NCBI GenBank assembly: GCA_025345505.1
Contig: JANVCC010000062.1
Location: forward strand, 14,610,809-14,674,808
Length of the DNA stretch: 64,000 nucleotides
Direction of reading: 5' to 3'
Source: Todiramphus chloris collaris
Lineage: Eukaryota > Chordata > Aves > Coraciiformes > Alcedinidae
Shown here: piece by piece, positions 51,335-64,000 of the stretch
Layout of the letters: each line of letters begins with the position of its first letter
How positions within the stretch are numbered: the first letter of the stretch is position 1
Translations under genes and position numbers: made by a program
Notes under the pieces: model-generated
The model's input: only the letters and a program-made list of their open reading frames with translations
The model's database searches: none
Told to the model about the DNA's origin: nothing

Positions 51335-54300
51335 AAAGCTAAACCCAGCTGCAGGCAGCTTGAAAACAAGCTTGCTGGGATGTAACTTCCTGTAGGATCC
51401 CCAAACTACATTCCAGGCCAGTAGCCATGTTCGGGCACATTGGATTCCCAAGCTCCCCTACCAATAGGTGAGGCCTCCCAGAAATGTTATCTCAAAGGTA
51501 ACCATGTGCCCCTAGCCCAACCTCCCTAACTTAGCTTGTGCACAAAATCACTTCTTGATGCTCCAAATAAACAAAGTTCATTTCTTTCACTCTGCAGAAA
51601 TATTTTTAGCTCATAGATGGGGAAAAAAACCCCCAAACCTAGAAACACTATGGAAGAGGGAGACCTGGAACAAGACAGAAATCTGCAGAATTTACTGGCA
51701 AGTCAGCATTTATTGCTAAAATTGTGTTAGATAAGCATATCTGACTAGCACGCTAACCTAGGCTTTTGTTTATGCAGGTAATGGAAGCTTTGTGCTACAA
51801 TTTCAGCAATATTTTTATAATTCAACATTTATCTGCAATCTACATTTAAATTTATGAGAATGAGATAAGAGCTGGCCCAAAGTCAACAGGTCTCAGCTTC
51901 AGTGCATCAGTGCCTTGATTTTATATTACAATTTATGGACTTTCTGTTCTAAAGGTTTGGCAGAAGGTAAAATGACTGCATGGTTGATCACTGCTTTCAC
52001 TACTTACAAGGTGGTATCTAGAAGCCTGAGAGTCCTACTCTAGAGATTTTCTTTTTTTTTTTTCCCCCCTTTCTTTGTATAGTATATGTCAAAATAAATC
52101 TGCAGATTGGATGAAATCTGTCAGGAACCAGACTATCATCAGTGGGTCTTGTAGGACTACATATAGTTCAGGTTGCCTGACACTTCTTATTTCAAGACCT
52201 CATTTGCTATTGCTTATAACTTTTACCACACATTAGCAGTTAGGGCTGAAATTTTCCATGCTGGATGTCTGCCTCAGGCTGAATTTTATTTTGCGGGTGT
52301 AAGAACGTATCAGCTAGAAGAAGTAAGCTTAGTGCAAAGTAAGTTTGTGAATAAGGGTAGGGAGAAACATGTTGGTTTTCCCCCGTGTTACATTTTTCGC
52401 AGACATATTTGAGAAGCTCAAGAGCCTTCACACTTTGAGACAGACCCTTTGAAGCATCACTGCTCTGATACCACAGATGTGCCTTTTGCCATCTCATACA
52501 TTATCACTTAAAATTATAACGGATCACAGTATAAAACACTGAAAAGTTGCAGTTTGTACGTGATAGGATTTGCAAAGGTTTTGGTGGAGGTTGGCTGCCA
52601 ACCTCCAAAGCTCCCTTCTGCAAAGAGGGTGGACCAGGGCAGAGGGTCTGAGCTGAGCTTGTGCTCCAGCCATCTCTTCCATGTGTCGGGCGATGCTTTG
52701 GCACAAGGACTTCACACAGAAAATCCCCAGCACATTCCCAGGAAATGGCAAGGGAAGAGCTCAGAGGGAAGAGGAACGAGGCACAAGTTGTGAGAGCAGC
52801 GGGAACCACCAAGAGCTTCATGAGAAGACAGAAGCTAGGGGAGGTAGCAGATTTGGAAGGAGCGGCTAGGGAAGAGGGGAAATGGTTACCAGAGTCTGAC
52901 AGTGTGGAAGCCGGTAACTAAAGGAGAAAAGAAAAGGTCCAGAGGTGAGTGCTGGCCAAAAGCAGAATGGGCAGGTGAGCGGTAACTGGATAAACAGAAA
53001 CAACAGAGAAGAAAATGACTTGGCGGCAGAAAGTCAAGTGAATCTCTCTCTCTACACTGTTAAGGCTGAATACAGAAAATCTAAGCCTCAGTTCCCCTAG
53101 ATGATGGTACAACCATCTCTACTTTACAGATTGGAAATTAAAGCCAAGAAAGTAAAGCCAAAAATATTAAAAGTATCTACTAATGCATTGAGCCTGACCT
53201 TCTCACAGCTTCATTTTTCTGAGTGTTTAGCATTTTTGAGAGAGATTGCTTTCCCAGGAGGCTGACAGCCCCCTGACTGGGGTACCAGTCTCTGTAGGAG
53301 GCAGTGGCTGATGGTAAGGCAGCTGGAGACAGGTGCTGATGCTCCTGGCTCTCCTGCACACAACTCCAGCTCTGCCCATACACTTTCACAGCCCTGGGAC
53401 CTCATCTGTTGAGTCCATCTCAGGGGGGAAGACAAAAAAAAGGGCCTGGTGGTACCCCTGCTCCTCTCTGTAGGCACAAGGAAAACAGCTGGTGGCAGTC
53501 ACAGAAACTTACAGATACAAGGAAGACCCCAAGAAACACAGTTTAGCTGCTAGGTTACTTCTAGCAGACAGCTACATTGTCTGTCAGGTCCTGCTGCAGC
53601 AGACAAGTGCTGCACCATAGGATCCATGTCCCACATGTGTCCCATTTCAACTCTCCCACTTCGGCCTGCACGCCTCTGAGAAGAGAAGCAGAAAATGTTC
53701 CAGCAGCTCCACAGCATCTGATATGCCATGCTGGTACAGGCAACTGCAAAATCTCCCTCATACCTGGAGTTCAGCTTCAGAAGTTCAAATAAATATTTAC
53801 CTTAGAAGAGGATGGAAATATTGGCTTTGAATTTATGTCCTCTGCTTTTCTAAAACTTTGTAAGAAGGGGAAATGGAGCTTTAAGGTCCTAACTGCCGAG
53901 CAGAGAGGCTCTAGAGGAGCAAGCTCTACGTTTCCACACCCTCTGTGCAGTCCAGCATCCCCACACCTCTGTCTGGTAGACAGAGGCAAGAACACCCTAC
54001 AGGTGACGGGAGGCAGGCAAATGCTGCCATGCAGCCCCTTACGTCCCTTGGGCTGACTTTTGGCCACGCCTGGATTATCGTAGATATTCCTCACGTCCTC
54101 AAATGGGTCAGCTGTTTGCAAACCCTCCTCCTATCAGACCCAGGAAGCACGCAGAGCAAATGGGCAAACTACAGGAGAAACACACAAGCCAAACATGCAC
54201 ATGAGCATGTGACAGTCTATTCTGTGACAAAGACAGGACAGGCCTGAGCACCAGGAATGTTTTTGAACATTTGAACTCTCACTTTATATTTAATCTTCCT

Positions 54301-57300
54301 TTATTAGCCTTGGCAAGTTCCACTTAAAGACGTGACCTCCATGGCTGGAATGGGAGAAATGTTTTCACCATGGCCTGCTCTGTGTGCCTTTCTGGATTTC
54401 AGAGACCCTTCTTCCTCCTCTTTCTAAACCTTTGTTTCTGATTTCAGCCAATTTCAGCTTCATTTATCCCACATCTGGATCCAAGTAGTTTAATTCTAAG
54501 GATCTCCCTAACCACTTCAGTTCACAGTCTTTTAAGTGAAGCCTCCAGGAGAATTCACACGCACACTGATTTTGGATTAGGGACCGTATGATCTACACAA
54601 TGCACACACACATGGATTTTGGATTGCCCCCATCTGCATACTTCAGATCTGCCTTTGCCTGCTGAATCTAAGGGGTCACTCTTTTCTTGAAGAAGTGCAC
54701 ACAGCATTTTCCACCCTTTTTTCTTGGTGGCTTATTGCTCTTGAACTGTGGAAGGCTTCGAGGACAGAAAGAATGGCGACAGTAACAAGGACTTTCTCCC
54801 ATTCTTACTGGAACTATAACAGAAAATACAGTAAGTGTGAGAATGGCCGAAACGAAAGTCAGAAAGATGATACTGTCAGTTCTCTATTTCTGGAGCATTT
54901 TCTACCTCTATGGAAAATGGTGTGCTCAAGCAATCAGAAGTACCAAAATACTGTTCAAAAAACCCTTGCTGTTCAACCTTCTTCTGTCTTATCATAGAAC
55001 TCTTTGGGCATGTACTACTATGTATGCTTTGCTTGTGTGTTTATGTCCTTCACTTTTTCATAAGCTTTCCATGAATGATCTTCTATTATTCAAGTCAGTG
55101 AAAGATCTCATCCTTGTCATATTTCCTCTTCCTGCTTTTAAATGAATAATTAACATGGAGTGATTGCTAGGCATTCTTTCTAAACTTCTTACAAGGAAGT
55201 GGATGCCTTCGTAAAAGAGAAGTGAAAGAAGAAAAGATGCACAGCTTGGTGTGACCATCCAAGTGCTTGCGTTGTTTTCCAACACCCTCACTTATTTTAC
55301 AGAGCTGTAGGCAATGCTGCTGTATTCAAATAGAAGCGTATCTGCTGTACATGACAGACTGCCTGCTGCCCTACATTCAGCACAGAGTACCTGCATGATA
55401 AGAATATGAAATGTCATGCGTAGTTCTCTGGGCTCTATAGAACACTAGAATAGCTAGAATTCAACTGTCAGGCTCTGTGCACCTTGCATATGAAGTCATT
55501 AACAAGTGCCCTCCCCCCAGACAAACATGCATTCATGGATATGGTGCTGCCGCTGTAGGAATATTGTCTTCCCACTATTACTAAAAAGACTGCAAGTAAA
55601 AGACTTGATTTGAAAATAGATTAATGTCTTTTCCTTCCTTTTTTAATTTTACGAATAGTTTAGTATGCCAGTGCACACAACCTAAGAAGTGCTTATTATT
55701 ATTTTTTCCCAATAGTCCATCATTATCATTCCGTTGTACAAGAGAAAATTAGCACCTATCGCTTACATAATTTCAAGCAGTATTGTTAAGAGTGGAATTT
55801 GCATGCAGGATATGGTGTATAGGCTAACACAAGTCCATTTGCTAAGTCCACGTGGTGAAGTGGACGAATAAATAATTGAATGCTTAACTGCAAATATATA
55901 ATTATTCTTTGAAAAAAATTAGAGCGCAAGCCTGTGAAAGTACATATAATAATACTCATCTACAGCTAAATACTCTAGACAAAAAATGCCCTTTCAGAAA
56001 TCAAATAATACAGTTAGATTCCTAAAATGTTCATAGAAAACCTGCATAAATGCCCCAGATTTCAAAGTACAGGACTATTGCACTTCTTATCCACAAGCAG
56101 TAGCTTTAAACTAAAACTGTTTTCCCAGCCTAATGAAAAGACTTAAAGTACACGTGCAGAGGAAGCAAAAGGTTTTCAGCTGCAGTCTGAAGGTTCACAA
56201 TTCTTCCCCTTTGAAAAAGTTAGAGCTCGGTTGCTCTGCTCTGTTCCCACACACAGCACCATACAGTCTCTCGCTAAGAAAGTAACATTACCTTCTTTTA
56301 ATATCACGCATCACCCCGCTCTACAGTAAGCATCGCTCTTCTGACGCTGCGAGAACTGCGTGCCATATGTCTGCTTCCAACACGAGTCGCATTAGTTATT
56401 TGTTACACATAAAGAAATGAGAGTGGGCTTTGCACCAGTTAGTACGAAACACCGTGTCCAGTCCCTTTCTGCATTAGAGTGCACATCAACCGATTTCCAG
56501 ATAAAACAAGTAAGTGGGAATAAGTGAGAAAATGATGCTCTAGTTCTCATACCTGGTAGTAGCTGGGGTGAATGTAAATATACCATAAACAAGAAATGAG
56601 GGGAGAAAATTCCCCTATTCTGGATACAGCTTTCGGCAAGAATCAAGCAGAACTAAAGACAAATGAGACAAGATGTAGAACTCTTAATGCTGATAGTAAT
56701 GACACCTTTTCTGGAAAGGCATGAAATGTTAAATTGCAAGAATTCAAAACTATTGGAGTGGTCAGCAACATTCAAACAGCAATGCCTTTTACTGTCATCT
56801 TGCAAGGACAGTACCAAAAGTTCCAAAGAAACCATATTTTCTCCTAAACCAATGTTATACTGTTTTTCTGGTTTACAGACATTGTGTTTCAAAATAATGC
56901 ATCTGTCTTTCTATTGCAGAGGCTATTTCCATTTTGGTATTTTTCTCACCCTGTGACTTGAAAGTCTGCCTACGTTCTAATCTCTAGAATAAAGTTCTAA
57001 AATATAACCTTTCCACATTTATTTTCTGAGATGTTTTTCCATCCGTTTGAATTCAAATATGCTTTTCCAGATGAGAGCCATCAAGTAGTTTCAATAAACG
57101 TAAAACCCTACTGCCTAAACCAGTAATTCTATTACACCTTTTTGTTCTTATTACTGGTCATTTGTTGTACCATTGAAGAAAATCTGTAGATACGACTTTT
57201 AAAACTTCATTATTCATTAAACCAGAAAAAATAACCTGTTAGGAAGCATTGGAGTCAATCTTGAGAGGCAGACCACCATTCAGTTTTGACAGGGCTTTTA

Positions 57301-57769
57301 AGTCTGTCTTTTCCACTAACTAGCAGTGAGTCTGTGGGAGATCTTTGTTAGGTCCAGGCAGAAGTCTGAGCTCCTCCAGCAGTTAAGCAGGCTCTGAGAG
57401 GGTAACTCTTGCCTGTTCTTCTCCTGTACTCACTTTCTTTGGTCTGAGCTACTCACATTTCAACTAATAGATTGCAAAGCCCATCAGAGTAAAGCAAATG
57501 TGATAGAGCAAACATCAGGGACATTTTCCAGATAAGAATCAAATAAATCCAAAGCAGATCCTTTTGCTTTGAAAAGTAACAGTAGAGGGAGAGTCTGGAG
57601 CAAGGAAGACTTACCCCTGGGAGGAGCAGGATCAGCCTAGGCAGCATGTAACAAACAGGACATCATGGGCTGCACACATGAGAGCTGAAGGAGCCAATTC
57701 ATGTCACTGAGACACCTCTTTTGATTATCTTTGAAAGGTCACGGCCACTGCACGAGGCTCACAAAGACT

Positions 57770-57965
57770 AGAATGACACAGGTGTCACTTCTGTCTTCAA
57801 GAAGAGCTGGAATACTTTAATTTTTGTGGTGAGGATGGTCAAAAAGGTTGCCCTGAGGAGCTGTGGAGTCTCCGTCCTCCAAGGTACTCAAGACCAACTT
57901 GGACACAATGATTTGCAACCTGCTCTGAGCAGAAGGGTTGTAGTTGGGAATTTGAGGAACCATAA
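57770..57965 (+). mobile_element. CR1 LINE 3'-region fragment
   Basis: The order 'aaggttgccctgaggagctg', 'tggagtctccgtcctccaag', 'gtactcaagaccaacttgga' and 'caacctgctctgagcagaag' with 'ggttg' follows the CR1 3' part (first blocks 'gttgcccagagaggctgtgg' and 'agtctccatccttggagata'). The 3' end is lost before the usual terminal 8-bp repeats. Confidence 0.82.
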
Positions 57966-58439
57966 AGTCCCTTTAATGTAAGTCTCAGTACGTACTACAG
58001 AAGCTGGATTACAGTCTTCCCAAAGTCACTTCAGTCAAATAGTTTAGGCATAGCTCCTAAGACATTGAGGTACCTTGTCCCTATTTAGCTGAAAGTAGCT
58101 TTCCTAGGAAGCACTATCATCATTAATGTTTCCTGCATGTGACCATCACCTAGAAACCTTGCCCTGGTTACTGTCACTACGAAGGTAACAAGTCTCAGAC
58201 TTCTCAACACTTCAAAACCTGAATTCTGATCCTCACAACAGATTAACAGAAGTGTCTAACTACATTACATCTTACTTCTACATCCTTAGTCCCATCTTGC
58301 CGGACCTCCATCTTATCCTGGGGATAATGTGGGTGGTGATTTAGGATGAATCAGGACCACAAAGTCAAAAGGACTCTTGTCCTTGGAGTCTGCATTCCTG
58401 TACTACTGAAAGAAAAGCACATAGAGGATTATAGAGGTT

Positions 58440-58470
58440 TAAAGAAGAAAGAGAGAGAGGAGAGAGAAAG
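58440..58470. repeat. Purine (GA) tract
   Basis: About 30 bases of only G and A with GAGAGA units on the plus strand. It is a mirror-like purine run of a type that can form triplex DNA, though it is short. Confidence 0.75.
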
Positions 58471-58754
58471 TGAATGCCTGAGGCAGTTGAATGATGCCCT
58501 TGGGAACTGGACTCCATCTCCTTTGCCGTGGACTTACTTTATAATAGTAAGTAAAAGATCACTAATTATCCTCCTTGTTTCCTGACTAACCAACTTGAGA
58601 TCCAAAATCTGATTTGTCCTGGTTTAAGCGATCATTGCTGCAGGTAAAATCAATGGGAATTGCACCTTGGACGTACTAAGTGCTATAAAATACCAAGTAG
58701 TTCTGCACCCTGAGGTCCTAAATAATCATGAAACCCAAACCAGAGGGGATGTTT

Positions 58755-58890
58755 GAGCTTAATCTGTGTCTTAACTCCTCAACTGTAAAACAGGGGTAAT
58801 AATCACTCATTTTATCATGTATTGCAAGGAGAAATTAAACAATGTTTATGAAGCACTTAGATATTAGAGTGATGAGCACCACAGAAAAGC
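58755..58890 (+). mobile_element. MIR-like ancient amniote SINE
   Basis: The run 'cttaactcctcaactgtaaa' followed by 'acaggggtaataatcactca' and, further on, 'gagaaattaaacaatg' and 'gaagcacttagatattagag' follows the core and 3' part of MIR ('cctcatctgtaaaatgggga' then 'taataatagtacctacctca', 'aggattaaatgag', 'gtaaagcgcttagaaca'). MIR elements are tRNA-derived SINEs spread before the amniote lineages separated. The tail 'gatgagcaccacagaaaagc' resembles reptile-type relatives. It lacks the tRNA-like head. Confidence 0.7.
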
Positions 58891-61379
58891 TCTGTAAGAA
58901 ATGAGTAATTACATATTCTGAGCAAGAGATGAATAGTAATCAGCAATGAAGACTATACATTGAGCAATGAGAAGAATACAAGATATTGAATAGCTGCTCA
59001 TTAGTTGAACGTTATCAAATCTGCTCAATGAACAAGGCAGAGGTCTAATGGAAGAAGTATGTGATTGCGTAATTAAGGCTGAATTAAAAATCACTACATG
59101 TGGTGCAGATGAACAGAGACCATGTAGGCCACTAGCATTCATTATTTTCATATTTAGTTCTGATTTTGCAAAACTTGACTTTCTTTTCCTCTCCAGTGTA
59201 TTTTTAAATTGGCCAACTGAAAAAAAACCCAAGCAGCTCAAAATCCCTGAAACCCACCATCACACCTAATACAAGAATCCACGAAGAGGAGCAGAAAGGG
59301 ATGGGAGAGGACACAACAACCTCGGGCCTCCCTGCCACTCCAAACTCTGAAACGGGAGAAGAAAGGGTCTGCCATGCTGCCCAGGAACAGGAGCAGGACC
59401 TCGGCAAGTTCTACTGTGCAAGAACCACAGCATGCATAAATCCCAAGCACGTGCCCTCTCCTCTGCTGTGTGCAGAGCCTAAACACAGACCTGAGGCTTC
59501 AGCTACACCTACATCACACCACCACAGACACTGTACACACGAGAAAGCTCACGTACTGGCCGCTCCAAGAGCTGCCCAAGCTGCTGCACCAGTTCTGCAG
59601 CAAGCACAAAGCTCCCTCCTGTCAGAGTGTCAGCAGCTCCTGGCAGCCCTGCACCTGACAGCTGAGAAGACTCGAACAACAGCCCCCTAGAAGATTCATA
59701 CAAAAGCCTCACATCATCATCCTCATCACCACTCTTGAAATAGGTGAGGACGGACTGGCTGACCCACCTTCCCTTTCTTAGGGCTCTGGACTTGGGAACC
59801 TGTGAAAGATGCCAACAAACAATCTTCCAAGTTAAAACCATGTATTCATTCTGTCTTACAGAATTTCCCCTCCTTAAACACTAAAGGGCTGCAGGCTTCC
59901 AAGCTGACCATGGGCCATTATTGTTTCTAAACTAACTGAAAGAACCACTTCAGTCTAAGTCTGGATTTGAAACCTAACAGAGGCACTCCCAACCTTCAAC
60001 AACCTAAAACTGTGCTGCAAAAAAAAGGCTGAAATCCTGGCTTCTTGTAAAGCAATGGGAGATTTGCCATTACCTTTTCCCACTCTATTTATAGCTGAGA
60101 TACAAGCAGATGCCTTGTTCCCTCTAACAGACAGATCTGTATGTACGTTTTCTCTCTCTCCCCCCTTTTTTTTTTAATGTCTGGATACTGTTTGCCATCC
60201 TCTAACTTAAAATGAGATTGTGAGGTACAAAACGACGTTTTGTTTCTGGCTTTATGTATTTATATATTTATTCTGAAGTTTTATCTACTTTCAGACAGAA
60301 CACTGCAACATTCCTTATCTCTACATTTGTTTCACTGAAGGCACCCTATAGGATTATCCCCTTTCGGCTCTTAACTACTTAACCTGAGACTGGAAGAGCC
60401 TTTTCTGAACCTGGAGGGTTGTAGAAGAGAAGCGCTATTTGCCACTAAAAGTTAAAATTACAGCTTTGCTTCTATACAAAGCACATTGATAGCAGCATTC
60501 TATGAAGCGGCGTGTCTTAACAAGCAGCAACAGAGCTGTAAGGAGCTAAGGCATCTGACTAAGGATGTTTCATGCTATTTGATATGCTTTATACTGTTTG
60601 ATATACATCTTTTATACGTATTTACATCCAATTTGAATGTTTAGTTTATCCACTGACATTTGTGTTGTACTGGGCGGTACAAAAAACCCAGCAGCAGTGT
60701 CCCAGAAGCCAGACCAATTTAGCCTGGATGACAGAGGATTGGTCAGTAGCTGGCCCCTCAACCTGAGGGGATTACCAGCAAACGTAACCAAGCGTGCAGT
60801 CACCCAGCAAGGTCTGGGGGTACCTGGAGAGGCTTAGCTGGATAAGGTGGAGTTATGTGAAAAGGACTTCACTCTCCCAAGCTTTTTTATGAACTCAAAC
60901 CAAGAAAAGTCCTCACAGGACACAGACATTCATTTGCTAGCACAAATACAACACAATTATGCCTTATGCAAGATCTGAGCACTTTACATCACTTTTCCAA
61001 GTCCTGTATCCCCTGTGAAGATCTGGTCACCCACCATCATTATTAGTGGCACATCCTGAAAATGTATCAGTTAGTTCATTCTCTCTTTTACTGCTCTCCT
61101 ATTTCCTTCAGTTTTGGAGTCAGATGTGAACTCTCCAGCTTTACTAGAACACAACCAAAAAGAGAACTCTTTGGTTTGTTCTTCATTATCACAGATAACT
61201 AAACCATATTATACAACAATTACTTCTCTTAGGCTCCATTTCAAATCAGGTACTTAAATCTGCCTGATTCCTTTCAGGAAAGTGTCCCTAAAGTCCCTCT
61301 TCTTTGGTGGTTTACAGCCTTCTTAAAATATCAAACTAACTAAGGTAGATTTTACCCATTTGCTCTTACTTCAATACAG

Positions 61380-61700
61380 TTCTTAATTCAAAATAAATTC
61401 TCCTCCTTCTCAGTTGTCTATTCCTCAACTGTGAAATATTTATAGACAGCAATCATGTCCCAACTCAGACTCTTTTGGGGTAAGCTAAAAAAAGCTAAAA
61501 GCACTTAGTCACCTGATATAAAATAAATTTTTATTCCCTAAATCATTTCAGCAGCTTTCCTAATGTGTTTCCTCTGAAATCAACCTCTCTTTAACAATCT
61601 AGTGACCAGAAGCATATGCAGTACTCCACAGAAACACTCCCAACATCATTTATACCATGATGACGATAATACTTTTCTTTTCATTAGAATTATTTGGTGT
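61380..61700 (-). mobile_element. CR1 LINE fragment
   Basis: In reverse orientation it has 'cagcaatcatgtcccaactc', then 'agtgaccagaagcatatgca' with 'gtactccaca', matching the old CR1 blocks 'ctgttatcatgtcccccctc' and 'gtgcccagaactggacacag' with 'tactcca'. It may continue to the left of 61380, where the similarity becomes too weak to follow. Confidence 0.68.
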
Positions 61701-61866
61701 ATCTGAACATCAGGCTTTGAATAATTATGCTGCAGAAGTGGCTTGGCCACCTTGGAACTGTTGCCTAAAAGAGTAATTTCAGAGGAAGAACACTGTCTAC
61801 CTTCCCTGTGCAGGATACGGAAAAAACCCAACCATTCCTTTTTGAAGAAAAAGGAGTTGAATTACT

Positions 61867-61913
61867 AAAAAACCAAACAAAAAACCAAGCAAACAACAAA
61901 AAACCAAAACACA
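61867..61913. repeat. A/C-only low-complexity tract
   Basis: About 47 bases of AAAAACC and CAAA units with one G. It matches the style of the tracts at 31767 and 51213. Confidence 0.85.
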
Positions 61914-63834
61914 ATAGTATATTAATGACTGTGACATTTAAACTTTTGTTAGCTAAAATATTTGTGGCCATCACATCTCTATGAAGACTGAGCTACCAAA
62001 ATGTTACCCTGTGATGTGTTACAAGAAACAACTACTTAAAAAAAAAAATGACTGCAACTCAGTAATCTGTCATCGTAAGAATGCTAATGTTTCCCCTTTC
62101 TTATAAGGATGCAAAAGGCAAGCATGTGAAAGCCTGAATGATACTTTAGTTTATGACAATGGAAGGTCATTATCTACAATAAACCAACCTGACCATTTCA
62201 TACATGTCCTGTTTGTTCCGTATAGCGCTTATGCAGGGTAGCTGTCACCTACGGAATGATGTTATTTTAGAGGTGAAGCAGTCTAGAAATTAGTATTCAT
62301 AAAACAAAGAGGAAATGACAAAGAAAACAGCGCCGAGGAAGAAGTTGTATGCAAACCTCCTAGCATCATGCAAGTGTTTTTTCAAGGCTAGACAGCAGCC
62401 CGTATTTGAATTCTCATCCCTGCGCTCATCTCTCTTTTCTACAGCAACAGCTGCTTACACGGTAGAAGATACAATCAAAAACCTTGCACACGTCAGAAAG
62501 TCTTGGGGGAGGGCTGAAATTATTCATGCTTTGGGAAAGGGCTGAATGCAGTTTTTTAACTTCCTTAATATAAATTACTGTTTCAAATAATTTTCCCAGC
62601 CATTAGCTGGTGTGGTTCTTTGTGTCACCACAGCTACTAAGTCACCCATTCTTTGCTTGGTTTGAAACCAAGACACTGTATCACCTAGGTGGTTCCCAAA
62701 CCAAGCCCCTCCTTTCTGCAGCACTGCCACAACACGCATGCTCTGGTAGCTCTGCATTCCACATTTAACACGCACACAGCATTTGTTCTTGAGCGCCAGT
62801 CGGAGCTTCTCTTGCAGGCCACATATTCCAAGAGACATGAGGAAAACTCTTCCTCCCATTCCACCTCTCCCCAACTTGGAAATACTCAGCTGTAATGCAC
62901 GCTCCATCCTTTATTAATCTTTCCCTTTTTTTTTGTGTCAGGTTTCTTGCTGTTTGCATTTTCTTATCCCTTTGTTGGGGTTCCAGCGTAAATCTTTCTA
63001 GCTCCTTCCTCCTACCAGCCCAGAGCTCTGAGCTCCTAGTAACTAAAGCCAATCAGAAGCAAGAGTGAAGACTTAACTGCAGTGAGCAATACTGCCTGCC
63101 AAAGTGAAAACAAGGAAAAGTCCTTTTTATATCTATGAAAGGATGGAAGGCTGGTGGCAGCTTCAAACCTACGATGACTTAATTATTTAAATTTTATTTT
63201 ACACCTATTAACCATAACATAGCAAGTAAGAGTAGCAGCTGCTACATGAATTTGACCAGCTCAATTGCCCTCAGCAGATCACCCATCTGCTTGCTCTTCA
63301 CCTAATATTTCTGTTTGATAGGTTGTAAAACAGATTCTTGCAACAGGTCAGGCACAGAGTCAACTTCAAATCCCACATAGAAATTTCTATGAAAACATAT
63401 GGACATCTATACTGAGTGATGTCAAATTTAGAGAGGCCACTGACCTTATGAGAGTGGATAAAAGGGAAATTGCAGCCTGTGATGAAAGAAACACTGACTC
63501 CATTACAGTGAATGAAGAGAAGAGTGGGGAGTGAAGAACTGTATGTATAATTAATTCCAGTAATACAGACCCACAAAATTCATGGGCGCACACACTGCAA
63601 AATGGTGTGGAAAATGCCCTTCTGTAATGTATCAATTTCAGTTTCTACAGAATAATAAAAAATAATACTGCTTCCTTAACTAATCAATAAGGTAAACTTT
63701 CCTGTTCACCAGTTGTATTTTATAGAAATTTAAGTTACGCTAATTGAGCAAATTATTCAAGAGCTATGTATTCCAGGGTTTAAATTCCCACATCCTGATA
63801 CATTTTTTCATTTGAACCAAAGTGGAAAAACTAA

Positions 63835-63848
63835 GACACACACACACA
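63835..63848. repeat. Short CA microsatellite
   Basis: Seven AC units in a row. Nothing else remarkable. Confidence 0.8.
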
Positions 63849-64000
63849 GGCTTTAGTTTCCATCATGTTTGTTTTTCTGCTGGAACATGTAGAGCCTTGG
63901 GAAGTTCTTTTACTTATAGTGCATGGGAAAATCATAGAAAGAGTGCCTGTTCCTGAAAAAAAAACACGTTACACATCACTCTCCCTCTTCTATGGCCTTC

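Noticed and set aside
51370-51600. Possible solo LTR-like segment (ends near 'ccaaataaacaaagttcatt', a polyadenylation-type signal followed by a pyrimidine-rich stretch)
   Set aside because: No clear terminal repeats, target-site duplication or partner LTR, and no family recognised. An AATAAA by itself is common.
59301-59690. 129-codon plus-strand frame in GC-richer sequence
   Set aside because: Low stop frequency is explained by composition; the peptide is Ala/His-rich without any known domain, and another frame on the opposite strand is equally open.

Overview
This window looks like intronic DNA from a bird nuclear genome. It carries three internal protein-coding exons of NR3C2, the mineralocorticoid receptor (MR), all on the minus strand. 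Bird origin is inferred from three things: receptor exons that resemble the avian form of the protein; a repeat content made almost only of CR1 LINE fragments plus one MIR-like SINE, with no Alu, B1 or L1; and a low repeat load. I cannot name the species. No complete gene, RNA gene, CRISPR array or intact mobile element is visible.

Layout, read in gene order from the right-hand end. 35656-64000 is the 3' part of intron 3. Exon 4 (35539-35655) encodes the second zinc finger of the DNA-binding domain. Intron 4 (16808-35538) is about 18.7 kb. Exon 5 (16469-16807) encodes the hinge and the start of the ligand-binding domain. Intron 5 (16060-16468) is only 409 bp. Exon 6 (15915-16059) continues the ligand-binding domain. 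1-15914 is the 5' part of intron 6. I looked for exon 3 (first zinc finger) and exons 7-9 (rest of the ligand-binding domain) and did not find them, so they should lie outside the window. The three exons join in frame (phases 1, 1 and 2 at the ends of exons 4, 5 and 6), with GT..AG borders.

The rest is intron. It holds several old CR1 copies. The longest, about 6690-8880, is a roughly 2.2 kb plus-strand piece of the reverse-transcriptase ORF, broken by a poly-A run that contains a 100-N assembly gap. There is also an old MIR-like SINE near 58755-58890, many A/C-only or G/T-only low-complexity tracts, a CpG-rich patch at about 342-690, a perfect 26-bp palindrome and a compact 11-bp-stem hairpin. 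The many open frames of 60-230 codons are, as far as I can judge, chance frames or relics of CR1 coding sequence. I found no convincing new biological system. The most useful leads are the CpG-rich patch, the CR1 with its gap, one substitution in the receptor's ligand-binding domain, and the palindrome.
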